A stretch of DNA of 7,476 nt from Actinomycetota bacterium (GCA_947373075.1 CANBWF010000065.1:1-7476); one strand, 5' to 3'; shown: positions 1 to 6,448, counted from the stretch's first letter. Numbers and translations are program-made. The notes: generated by a model not told the origin, from the letters alone.

Positions 1-579
1 ATTTGAAAGCACTACATCAACTTTTTTGAACCACTGTGCAAACTTTTCGCTATCCGTTGCATCTAGTGCATGCACAGTTGCTCGTGAATTATTGGCTTCT
101 ATTTTTGCGGCATAAGTATCTGCATTTTGAATTAACCACGGCAAAGCATCGAGCGAAAATTCAACAACATGGACTGCAACATTTGCTACTTCAGTGGCAA
201 CGCTGAGCCCAACTGCCCCACTGCCGGCACACAAGTCGAAAACAATCGGTTTGGTTACGGCGGACTTTACTTCAGCTGTTTCTATCTGGACCGCAAGCAT
301 TTTCGGCACACAATCAACAGCAACTTGGGCTAGTAATTCGGTCTCTGGGCGTGGCACAAAAACTCCCGAACCTACTGAAAGTTCGAGATGTCGAAAATAC
401 GCGGTGCCAGTTAAATGCTGAAGCGGAATTCGGGACGCCCGCTTGGCGACTAATTCATGAAACTGCTCTTCGGTGCTCGCATGCTCCAGCAAGAGCGTTG
501 CATCGTTTTCTGCACTATTAATGCCGGCATCCTGCAATTTCTGCGCGGCAGAAACTACTAGGGCTCGGTCAATATTCAT
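1..579 (-). CDS. prmC: PrmC/HemK, peptide chain release factor N5-glutamine methyltransferase (3' end cut by window edge)
   Basis: Cytoplasmic SAM-dependent methyltransferase that modifies the glutamine of the GGQ motif in class I release factors. The 193 visible codons read without interruption from an ATG at 579 to the window edge. Residues 1-70 form the N-terminal helical substrate-binding domain, with the family block QHLTGTAYF near 54-62. FVPRPETELL lies at 74-83. The SAM-binding motif I, FDLCAGSGAVGLS, is at about 114-126. The last visible residues are DVVLSN; the asparagine would be the first residue of the catalytic NPPY motif, so PPY and the C-terminal roughly 90 residues lie outside. 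The start is 11 bp after the prfA stop, with a weak AGGT ribosome-binding site about six bases upstream, so it is very probably co-transcribed with prfA, which encodes its substrate. No oddity seen in the visible part. Confidence 0.95.
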   Translation of the reverse strand, partial: MNIDRALVVSAAQKLQDAGINSAENDATLLLEHASTEEQFHELVAKRASRIPLQHLTGTAYFRHLELSVGSGVFVPRPETELLAQVAVDCVPKMLAVQIETAEVKSAVTKPIVFDLCAGSGAVGLSVATEVANVAVHVVEFSLDALPWLIQNADTYAAKIEANNSRATVHALDATDSEKFAQWFKKVDVVLSN

Positions 580-590
580 GTGCTACCTAG

Positions 591-1676
591 TTACTTAGCG
601 CCAACGTCTGTAAGTTTTGCTTGCATGTCAGCTTCGATACAGGCAGCAACTACTGGCTCAAGGTCTCCTGCTAGGACGGCGTCGAGATTATTGGCTTTGA
701 AGCCAACACGGTGGTCTGCAATCCGGTTTTCTGGGAAGTTATATGTGCGAATTCGTTCAGAGCGATCGACAGTGCGAACTTGGCTCTTACGAACATCACT
801 TGCGGCTGCAGCCGCTTCTTCCTCGGCCAGAGCTAGCAAACGAGCACGAAGGATTCGCATTGCAGATTCTTTGTTCTGCAGCTGACTCTTTTCGTTCTGA
901 CAAGAAACAACAACGCCAGTTGGAACGTGCGTAATACGCACAGCAGAGTCGGTGGTGTTAACGCTTTGTCCACCCGGACCACTTGAGCGATAAACGTCAA
1001 TTCGCAAATCGTTGGGGTCAATTGAAACATCAATCTCTTCAGCTTCAGGAAGTACCAAAACACCAGCTGCCGATGTGTGAATACGGCCTTGTGATTCCGT
1101 TACCGGCACGCGCTGAACGCGATGAACGCCACCTTCATATTTCAGGTTTGCATAAGGTGCATCTTCAGGCGCGACAACACCTCTTGCTTTAACGCTGATT
1201 GCGATGTCTTTGTAGCCACCCATGTCCGATTCTTCAGCTTCAAGTAGCTGCGTAACCCAGCCGCGCTTTTCCGCATACTTCAAATACATGCGCATTAGAT
1301 CACCAGCGAATAATGCCGACTCTTCACCACCCGCGCCTGCTTTAATTTCCAAAATCACATCGTTGCCATCCAGTGGATCACGCGGAATCAATAGCGCCTG
1401 AAGTTTTTCAGCGGCTTCCTCGCGCGCGATTGCAAGTTCGTCAGCTTCAGCAAGCATGGCTGCATCTTCAGCGCCCATTTCTCGAGCGACGAGTTCATCT
1501 TCTTGCAACTGCTTCCATTCGCGATATTTTGCAACGACTGGCTTTAGTTCCGCGTGACGCTTGCCGATTCGACGTGCTTCATTTTGATCTGAGTGAGTTG
1601 CTGGATCGCTGAGTTTTGTTTCGAGTTCGGCGTACTCAATCGAAAGCGTTTCGGCTTTCGCGAAATCTTGACTCAT
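591..1676 (-). CDS. prfA: Peptide chain release factor 1 (RF1)
   Basis: Recognises UAA and UAG stop codons in the ribosomal A site and triggers hydrolysis of peptidyl-tRNA. At 361 residues it has the normal family length. Residues 1-100 are the charged, helical N-terminal domain. The PCRF region has IKAGAGGEESALFAGDL at about 111-127. The codon-recognition tripeptide is PVT at 191-193, inside VQRVPVTESQGRIHTSAA; a P-x-T motif marks RF1, whereas RF2 carries SPF. The peptidyl-transferase-centre motif GGQ is at 235-237 in SSGPGGQSVN; Gln237 is the expected PrmC target. The ATG at 1676 is preceded by AGGT at six-base spacing. The gene lies downstream of rpmE but behind an intrinsic terminator, so it is transcribed by read-through or from its own promoter; I could not identify a convincing promoter in 1677-1730. 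Confidence 0.98.
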   Translation of the reverse strand: MSQDFAKAETLSIEYAELETKLSDPATHSDQNEARRIGKRHAELKPVVAKYREWKQLQEDELVAREMGAEDAAMLAEADELAIAREEAAEKLQALLIPRDPLDGNDVILEIKAGAGGEESALFAGDLMRMYLKYAEKRGWVTQLLEAEESDMGGYKDIAISVKARGVVAPEDAPYANLKYEGGVHRVQRVPVTESQGRIHTSAAGVLVLPEAEEIDVSIDPNDLRIDVYRSSGPGGQSVNTTDSAVRITHVPTGVVVSCQNEKSQLQNKESAMRILRARLLALAEEEAAAAASDVRKSQVRTVDRSERIRTYNFPENRIADHRVGFKANNLDAVLAGDLEPVVAACIEADMQAKLTDVGAK

Positions 1677-1730
1677 TTTGACCTACTTTGTTTTATGAAA
1701 CTGTTTGCGGACTATTGATTTTTGTTTGGG

Positions 1731-1776
1731 AAAATAAAAAGGTGCCAGCGTTGCCACTTGGACAACGCGGACACCT
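1731..1776 (-). terminator. Intrinsic terminator after rpmE
   Basis: Read on the minus strand, AGGTG (1776-1772), a 3-nt internal mismatch, and GCGTTG (1768-1763) pair across a 9-nt loop with CAACGC (1753-1748) and CACCT (1744-1740). A TTTTTATTTT tract at 1740-1731 follows directly. A GC-containing stem plus T tract is the classical Rho-independent form. It begins 11 bp beyond the rpmE stop and separates rpmE from prfA on the same strand. Confidence 0.88.
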
Positions 1777-1786
1777 ATTTATAAAG

Positions 1787-1996
1787 CTAAGCCTGCTTAC
1801 CGAAACGCTTCTCGAATTTAGCCACGCGACCGCCGGTATCAAGAATCTTCTGCTTGCCGGTGTAGAACGGATGGCATTCGCTGCATACATCTGCGTGGAT
1901 CTGTCCACTCTTTGAGGTGCTGCGGGTTACGAATGAGTGACCACATGAACATGTGACATTGGTCAAAACATATTCTGGATGGATTTCAGCCTTCAT
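1787..1996 (-). CDS. rpmE: 50S ribosomal protein L31, zinc-binding type
   Basis: Small protein of the large ribosomal subunit, located at the central protuberance and forming part of the inter-subunit contact. The 69-residue length fits the family. It starts MKAEIHPEY and carries all four zinc-ribbon cysteines: C16 and C18 in CSCG, and C38 and C41 in DVCSECHPFYTGKQ, followed by the TGGRVAKFEKRFG tail. This identifies the cysteine-containing (C+) paralogue rather than the zinc-free stress form. The ATG at 1996 has a strong AAGGAG ribosome-binding site at six-base spacing. In many actinobacteria rpmE lies next to rho and prfA; here prfA is downstream but the upstream neighbour is a lipoprotein hydrolase, and rho is not in view. 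A clear terminator follows, so much of its transcription should be monocistronic. Confidence 0.97.
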   Translation of the reverse strand: MKAEIHPEYVLTNVTCSCGHSFVTRSTSKSGQIHADVCSECHPFYTGKQKILDTGGRVAKFEKRFGKQA

Positions 1997-2100
1997 TACT
2001 ATCTCCTTTTCGTGCCCTCGGGTCGCTCGAAAGTCTTAGTTAGCGTGAACCGAGGTGCTAGATAAGTGTGCCACCAATAGGGGTTTTTCAGCAAATGCAC

Positions 2101-3753
2101 CTATTTAGTGCAGGTAACTGGCCCGGATGGCAACTTATTGTGGACAAAGTAAGCAACAAAAATGTCGTTTAGGCACTTTTTGTCAAAGCCAGCCAATGGA
2201 GCATGCCCTGTTCCGTTGAAGGTAACAAGGGGTGATTTCAAGTCAGCAGCTGTCTTAATAGCGAACGCGTATGGTGTGGTGGATTCAAACTTTGCGCCAA
2301 CTACCAACACTTTTTTGCCAGATGTGTTTGTGCGAGCCGCGGCTGTTGTTGGCGGATCTGGGATCGCACTATCTTCCTTAGCCATTGAAATCCAATCGAT
2401 GCCCTCGCGGTCACCGGTGTATTCGTAATTCGAAGCATCTGAATTAAGCGCGGTCCAGAATGGCGAAACCTTTTTAATTTTGGCCGCCAATTTTTTCTTC
2501 TCCGCTTTTGAGCTCTTATCAGTTGTATCGCGATCCATCAAGTCAACGATGGTCATGATTTCGTAACTGTTGTCACGTTTGATTTTGTCTGGCTGATATG
2601 TCTTGCCACCTAATGTCTCTGGGTCGTAGCCATCCATATACATGGCGAAATATTCGAACATGCCATTCCATTTACTTTTACCAGCGACAGAGTCCATCCC
2701 CTGATTGAAATATTTTTGAGCGGTGGCTTGGTCGTAATAAGTAAGGACTCGAATTCCGTGAGTGAACATGTATTCGGTACTCAAATGAATTTCATTCTCT
2801 GAGTCCAAAATAGTCATACCAGCAAAACCCTTAAGTTTGTTGTTGTCGCCGTCTTGCCTGACTTTAAGCATCAATTTTTTTACGGCAGCAAGGCTAATTC
2901 CTTTTGCCTTGGCATAGCCCTTGGCTAAGCGCAATACATTAGCTTCTACTGCTTTGGCTTCAGTGATCTGATCAGATGGTTTGCCAGGGTCATTGGTTGT
3001 TGGGCTATCTAGTGCAATGTGTCCAACATGGTTTGGATAACGAGTTATGTATTCCGCCGCAATTGTGGTTCCGTATGAAGATCCGAGGAAGTTCAATGGC
3101 TTGCTGCCCGTGATTACCTGGCGCATAAGTTCAAGATCATCGACAACATTGTGAGTGTTCAAAGTCCACCAAGTGGGATTATCTTCACTACACAATTTGT
3201 AGTAAGCATCACTGGTGTCAATGTTGGCTAGATATTCTGCATCATTGGACGGAGTGGAATCGCCTGTCCAATAAGTTTCGTAGTCAGATTGCGTATTGCA
3301 TTTAATTTGATGGCCCTCTACTGGTGCTGAAAGATTCACGCCACGAGGATCAAAGCCAACGATGTCGTATGTTTTACGAACTTCTGCTGGAAAATTAGTC
3401 CACTGTAGTTCCTTGATTCCTGATTCTCCAGGGCCACCAGGGTTAATAAATAATGTTCCCAGCTTTTTAGGTCCAGTTGCAGGTTGGCGCATCATGGCAA
3501 TTTTGAAATCAGGCAAAGATTGATCTCCTGAATAAAGTGCAGGAACAGTCACAGTCGCACACGAAGCAGCAGACTTCTTGAAAGCCGGACCGAATTGATC
3601 TGCTGGCAGGAAGTAGTCGCTGGCACATTTACCCCAGGCAAAATCCTGAGTTTGGTACGAAGCTAAATCAGTTGGCTGGCTAGCTGTTGCCTTCGAGCCA
3701 CAAGCCGCGATTCCAAGAATAAATACTGTTGCCCAAGTGAAACGCTTTAACAT
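2101..3753 (-). CDS. Secreted lipoprotein alpha/beta hydrolase, tripeptidyl aminopeptidase-like (peptidase S33 / TAP-like)
   Basis: Predicted exported, lipid-anchored serine hydrolase of the SlpD/SlpE/Tap type found in actinobacteria, expected to release short peptides from protein N-termini outside the membrane. The 550-residue length fits the family. A signal peptide with basic start (MLKR), hydrophobic core and lipobox IAAC gives lipidated Cys18. The oxyanion-side loop NPGGPGESG is at about 104-112 and the family block GFDPRGVNLSAPV at 133-145. The nucleophile elbow GSSYG (224-228) supplies Ser226. Residues about 250-430 form the variable cap. The TAP-like C-terminal domain holds VLVVGAKFESTTPY (482-495) and GTGH with His517. 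The acid position is Glu490 where relatives have Asp. Cysteines at 43, 65, 152, 188, 527 and 548 could form extracytoplasmic disulfides. An AGAGGA ribosome-binding site precedes the ATG at 3753 by six bases. It is transcribed divergently from the DUF1003 gene. The exact substrate is not readable from sequence. Confidence 0.9.
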   Translation of the reverse strand: MLKRFTWATVFILGIAACGSKATASQPTDLASYQTQDFAWGKCASDYFLPADQFGPAFKKSAASCATVTVPALYSGDQSLPDFKIAMMRQPATGPKKLGTLFINPGGPGESGIKELQWTNFPAEVRKTYDIVGFDPRGVNLSAPVEGHQIKCNTQSDYETYWTGDSTPSNDAEYLANIDTSDAYYKLCSEDNPTWWTLNTHNVVDDLELMRQVITGSKPLNFLGSSYGTTIAAEYITRYPNHVGHIALDSPTTNDPGKPSDQITEAKAVEANVLRLAKGYAKAKGISLAAVKKLMLKVRQDGDNNKLKGFAGMTILDSENEIHLSTEYMFTHGIRVLTYYDQATAQKYFNQGMDSVAGKSKWNGMFEYFAMYMDGYDPETLGGKTYQPDKIKRDNSYEIMTIVDLMDRDTTDKSSKAEKKKLAAKIKKVSPFWTALNSDASNYEYTGDREGIDWISMAKEDSAIPDPPTTAAARTNTSGKKVLVVGAKFESTTPYAFAIKTAADLKSPLVTFNGTGHAPLAGFDKKCLNDIFVAYFVHNKLPSGPVTCTK

Positions 3754-3778
3754 CTGAGATCCTCTACGTAGTGCCTAA

Positions 3779-3796
3779 TCAAACCTTGCGGTTTAA
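3779..3796 (-). promoter_or_regulatory. Hairpin with GCAA tetraloop in the hydrolase gene leader
   Basis: On the minus strand TTAAACC and GGTTTGA flank GCAA, giving a seven-pair stem (one T-G wobble) closed by a GNRA-type tetraloop, 25 bases upstream of the hydrolase ATG. If transcription starts upstream of it, the structure would be in the 5' untranslated leader. The stem is AT-rich and not followed by a T tract, so it is not a terminator. It could stabilise the mRNA, or as DNA be a small inverted-repeat protein site. Function is not shown. Confidence 0.3.
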
Positions 3797-3872
3797 TGAA
3801 AACTTTATCTGCTACTACTGACAGATCTAGCCAAAACAACAGATAATGAGTTTTTGCGACTTACCGATTTTG

Positions 3873-3885
3873 TTGGCACTGCCAA
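3873..3885. promoter_or_regulatory. Perfect inverted repeat TTGGCA-C-TGCCAA, possible operator
   Basis: Two six-base arms are exact reverse complements around one central base. The site lies in the 174-bp region between two divergently transcribed genes, 42 bp before the DUF1003 start codon and 119 bp before the hydrolase start codon. Short perfect palindromes in this position are typical of dimeric repressor or activator sites. No regulator gene is adjacent and I do not recognise the sequence as a named operator. It overlaps where a promoter for the DUF1003 gene would be expected. Confidence 0.4.
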
Positions 3886-3927
3886 TTAGCATGAGAAGTA
3901 CTTATCGAACCAAAAGGAGCCCAAAGA

Positions 3928-4350
3928 ATGGCGAACAGCAGATGGCACTTCCACCCTAAAGTTCGAAGTGGGTCAGAACTCAGCCGCGGCGAACGAGCTG
4001 CAGACACCATGCGAAACAGCATGGGCTCTTGGCCGTTTGTATTTGGTGCACTTGCGTTTTTAGGCGCCTGGATGACCCTAAATGCTGTTTTGGGCAAGTC
4101 CGCTTTTGATAATTACCCATTCATTTTGCTCAACTTGGTGCTGTCTTGCCTAGCGGCCCTGCAGGGTGCAATCTTGCTAATTGCGGCAAAACGAGCAGAT
4201 GCAATTTCTGCTGAACTCGCCCAACACACTTACCAAATCGACCAAGAAACCCTTGATGTGGCCAAACAGATTGCTGAACTCACAAAACAAGTCCATTCTT
4301 TGACCGAAGCTGTCTACAAGCACATCGGCGCAGAAGAAGGCACAAAATAA
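3928..4350 (+). CDS. DUF1003 family membrane protein
   Basis: A 140-residue inner-membrane protein of the DUF1003 family, whose biochemical role is unknown. The family signature is clear: SGSELSRGERAADTMRNSMGSW (14-35) leads into a first membrane helix at about 35-55, then the conserved AFDNYPFILLNLVLS (59-73) in a second membrane helix reaching about residue 86. After AAKRAD (86-91) the C-terminal 50 residues are polar and heptad-like (QIDQETLDVAKQIAELTKQV), consistent with a cytoplasmic coiled coil, in place of the usual DUF1003 helical tail. Both ends appear complete. The ATG at 3928 follows an AAAGGAG ribosome-binding site at eight-base spacing. The next gene on the same strand, a NERD-helicase, starts 56 bp after the stop with no terminator visible between, so co-transcription is likely. 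An inverted repeat upstream may regulate it. Confidence 0.88.
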   Translation: MANSRWHFHPKVRSGSELSRGERAADTMRNSMGSWPFVFGALAFLGAWMTLNAVLGKSAFDNYPFILLNLVLSCLAALQGAILLIAAKRADAISAELAQHTYQIDQETLDVAKQIAELTKQVHSLTEAVYKHIGAEEGTK

Positions 4351-4406
4351 GCATGCCAAGGTGTCATTAAGTCCCGCTAAAGTTTAGGCAAAAGTGAGGA
4401 AAACGA

Positions 4407-6113
4407 ATGCCAGCCCGACTTATTCCCGAGACTCCCGCCTACATTAATGACGCCGAAAAACAGGTAACCGAATCGCTCGTAAAGACTCTTCCTGATGAAG
4501 TAACGGTCCTTCATAGCGTACGAATCACCGACTGGACTTCCGACCGTGAAGGCGACTTGCTAATACTGTGGCCCAATGTTGGCATAGCGGTTATTGAAAT
4601 TAAGGGTGGTCGCGTTGAACCTATTGCGAGTGGAAAATTCAAACAAACCAGCAGGAATGGCACAAGCAAAGAAATCGACCCGGTTGACCAGGCTCGTAAA
4701 AGTCTTTATGCAATTCGGGACTATGCGTTAGATCACTCATCACTCAATAAGTGGTTCAAATCCGTGTTTATGGTTGCGGTGCCACATTCGCGAATCGCTA
4801 TGGATTACCAAAGCCCGCTAGCCAGTCGAGCGCAATTCATAGATACAAATGACCTGCGACTTGGCGCAGACCTTGTCCATACGGCGCTTTCACTTGATCA
4901 CAGGAATTACAGTCTGCCAACGGCTGAAAACTGTGAACAAATAATCTCAGCACTTGAATCAAAAATTCCCGATGTGCATGACCCAGCGAAATTAGCAGAA
5001 TTTCTTGATGAGAGAAACGAATGGGTGGCAAACGAAAGTAAGCAACTCGAAAGACTCCTAGATTTTGCCGAGGCAATGAATCGGTTTGAACTTCGGGGCC
5101 CAGCCGGCTCTGGCAAGACCACATTGGCTCTAGCCCAAGCCCATAAACTCACTAAGCAAGGCAAACGGGTTATCTATCTGTGTTACAACCATGCACTCGC
5201 CGCTAAAGTTCGCCACGATGAGGAAAAGTTAGATAAACCAGATCGAATCGCAACCGTTACAAATGCAGAGACAATTGCTCGTAGTTGGGGAATATCGATT
5301 CCTGAAGAACGGGACAATCACTTCTGGAAACGCGTGCTGCCCCTGCAATTAAAGGAAACTCTCGAGCGGGCACAGCCGTCAGATCTGTTTGATGCCATTG
5401 TTGTAGACGAGGCGCAAGATTTCAGCGCTGAATGGTGGTCGGCGATTTTAGCCTTGTTAAAAGATCAGAATTCTGGCGAACTTTTCATCTTTGGAGATGA
5501 TGCGCAGAACATTTTTAATCAAGATGAATCTAGAAACTTAGATCTCCCCCAGTTACGACTACAAAGTAACATCCGAAATTCACAACAGATTTCCGAGCTG
5601 GCATCACATTTAACTGATCACAAGGTCCACTCAACGGGACTTGAGGGCCCAGATGTTCTATTCCTAGCTGTGCCAGAAGACGATGAAATCGTAGATGCAG
5701 CTGATGAAATCGTAGACATGATGTTGGAAAAGTATCGAGAAGATCAAGTGACACTTCTCATGACAAAAAGTCGCCATGGGATTCAAAAAGAACAAGAAAA
5801 ATTTCACCCTGACACTTACTTAAAGGGCATTTGGGATCCCGGTCAGGTTTTCTACAGCACAGTCAGCAAATTCAAGGGACTCGAACGTCGATGTGTTGTG
5901 TTAGGAGTAGATGGATTCCACGACGACCAGGATCCGCGCGAAGTACTTTATGTTGGGATTACTCGGGCAATAGACATTCTCTGCATAGTTGCTCATAGAA
6001 GTACCTTGGCAAAATATTTGCCCGAGTCGGCCATCGAAAAACTTGAATCCAACACCTACAACCCAGTGCTACCAGAATCGGTGGATGGCGACGAATCTGA
6101 AGAAGTCGACTAA
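4407..6113 (+). CDS. NERD-domain nuclease fused to a compact UvrD-like SF1 helicase
   Basis: A 568-residue fusion predicted to cut and to move along nucleic acid. Residues 1-130 form a NERD (nuclease-related) domain with a PD-(D/E)xK-like core: Glu17, Asp50 in REGD, and IEIKGG at 63-68 giving Glu64 and Lys66; QAR at 95-97 matches the conserved Gln. Residues about 212-535 form a superfamily 1 ATPase/helicase core. Walker A is GPAGSGKTT (231-239), motif Ia YLCYNHALA (257-265), Walker B VDEAQD (333-338), motif III GDDAQNIF (363-370), motif IV LQSNIRNSQQI (385-395), motif V TVSKFKGLE (485-493) and motif VI LYVGITRA (514-521). The core is much shorter than UvrD or Rep, so the large 1B/2B insertions are absent or minimal. 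The tail (559-568) is acidic. All key residues are intact. GAGG stands eight bases before the ATG. It follows the DUF1003 gene, and its stop overlaps that of a convergent gene. A role in phage defence or DNA repair is inferred from architecture only. Confidence 0.9.
   Translation: MPARLIPETPAYINDAEKQVTESLVKTLPDEVTVLHSVRITDWTSDREGDLLILWPNVGIAVIEIKGGRVEPIASGKFKQTSRNGTSKEIDPVDQARKSLYAIRDYALDHSSLNKWFKSVFMVAVPHSRIAMDYQSPLASRAQFIDTNDLRLGADLVHTALSLDHRNYSLPTAENCEQIISALESKIPDVHDPAKLAEFLDERNEWVANESKQLERLLDFAEAMNRFELRGPAGSGKTTLALAQAHKLTKQGKRVIYLCYNHALAAKVRHDEEKLDKPDRIATVTNAETIARSWGISIPEERDNHFWKRVLPLQLKETLERAQPSDLFDAIVVDEAQDFSAEWWSAILALLKDQNSGELFIFGDDAQNIFNQDESRNLDLPQLRLQSNIRNSQQISELASHLTDHKVHSTGLEGPDVLFLAVPEDDEIVDAADEIVDMMLEKYREDQVTLLMTKSRHGIQKEQEKFHPDTYLKGIWDPGQVFYSTVSKFKGLERRCVVLGVDGFHDDQDPREVLYVGITRAIDILCIVAHRSTLAKYLPESAIEKLESNTYNPVLPESVDGDESEEVD
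5682..5716 (+). repeat. In-frame 14-bp direct repeat (21-bp period) inside the helicase gene
   Basis: GATGAAATCGTAGA occurs at 5682-5695 and again at 5703-5716, 21 bp apart, so the encoded peptide reads DEIVD-AA-DEIVD (residues about 426-436). This lies in the second RecA-like lobe between motifs IV and V. The exact nucleotide match and whole-codon period suggest a local duplication, but helix-forming heptads can also arise without one. Confidence 0.6.
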
Positions 6114-6448
6114 ATACTTCTCGCTTGCCCATCTTCAATTTCATGCATTGTAGACCACACCGAACTGCAAGCATGCGCGAATTTTGTGCCACGGGTAACA
6201 GACACTCTGCTCTTATAATTGGTGTAGTCGGCCGCTGCGATTTCGTTCATTAAGTATGCGCCCAGAACCAGTTCCTCAACAATCACTCGATACGGGTAAT
6301 CCGCTAACGGAGTAGCAATAATTTCCGCTTCAGCGAAAACTGAAAGATCCAGCAACGACTCTCGATCACGCGCTCTAACTTTGAAATCAGTCGAATCAGT
6401 TGCCGTTCGGACCGCTGAAAGAAAACCGTTTTGTGTAAAAACCCACAT
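6110..6448 (-). CDS. Conserved hypothetical protein (short MWVFT-type actinobacterial protein)
   Basis: A 112-residue soluble protein with no signal peptide or membrane segment and no assigned function. It resembles, from memory, a family of short actinobacterial proteins that begin MW-[LV]-FT-x-x-GF and later carry a DYP-[YWF]-R block and a DY-x-N-[FY]-K block. Here these are MWVFTQNGF (1-9), VRARDRESL (24-32), ADYPYRVIV (49-57), ADYTNYKSRV (73-82) and AHACSSVWSTMHEIE (91-105). Such spacing suggests a compact alpha/beta fold, but no catalytic motif is recognisable. The ATG at 6448 has a GAGG ribosome-binding site at five-base spacing. The stop codon (TAG on the minus strand) overlaps the stop of the convergent helicase gene by two bases. 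It lies downstream of the ARPP-1 gene but behind a strong terminator, so it needs its own promoter or read-through. Confidence 0.8.
   Translation of the reverse strand: MWVFTQNGFLSAVRTATDSTDFKVRARDRESLLDLSVFAEAEIIATPLADYPYRVIVEELVLGAYLMNEIAAADYTNYKSRVSVTRGTKFAHACSSVWSTMHEIEDGQARSI

Noticed and set aside
580..885. Open frame of 101 codons on the plus strand
   Set aside because: It lies entirely antisense to the end of prfA, a certain gene; its serine/arginine/alanine-rich translation shows no family resemblance.
2008..2032. TTTCG / CGAAA stem just upstream of the rpmE ribosome-binding site as an L31 autoregulatory element
   Set aside because: Five pairs with a 15-base interior is too weak, and I see no match to a known ribosomal protein leader.
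2076..2105. AATAGG / CCTATT inverted repeat over the hydrolase stop codon as a terminator
   Set aside because: The stem is only six AT-rich pairs with an 18-base loop and no T tract follows on the minus strand; no supportable terminator was found after this gene.
3764..3771. CTACGTAG eight-base palindrome near the hydrolase start
   Set aside because: An eight-base palindrome is expected by chance at this frequency and it is beside the ribosome-binding site, with no further symmetry.
3797..3872. Promoter boxes for the divergent hydrolase gene, such as TTGGCT with GATAAA
   Set aside because: Spacing is 19 bases and matches are partial; similar-quality boxes occur elsewhere in the region, so no promoter can be assigned from sequence alone.
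4837..5164. Two minus-strand open frames of 85-95 codons
   Set aside because: Both are antisense to the helicase gene across the Walker A region and show no recognisable motif.
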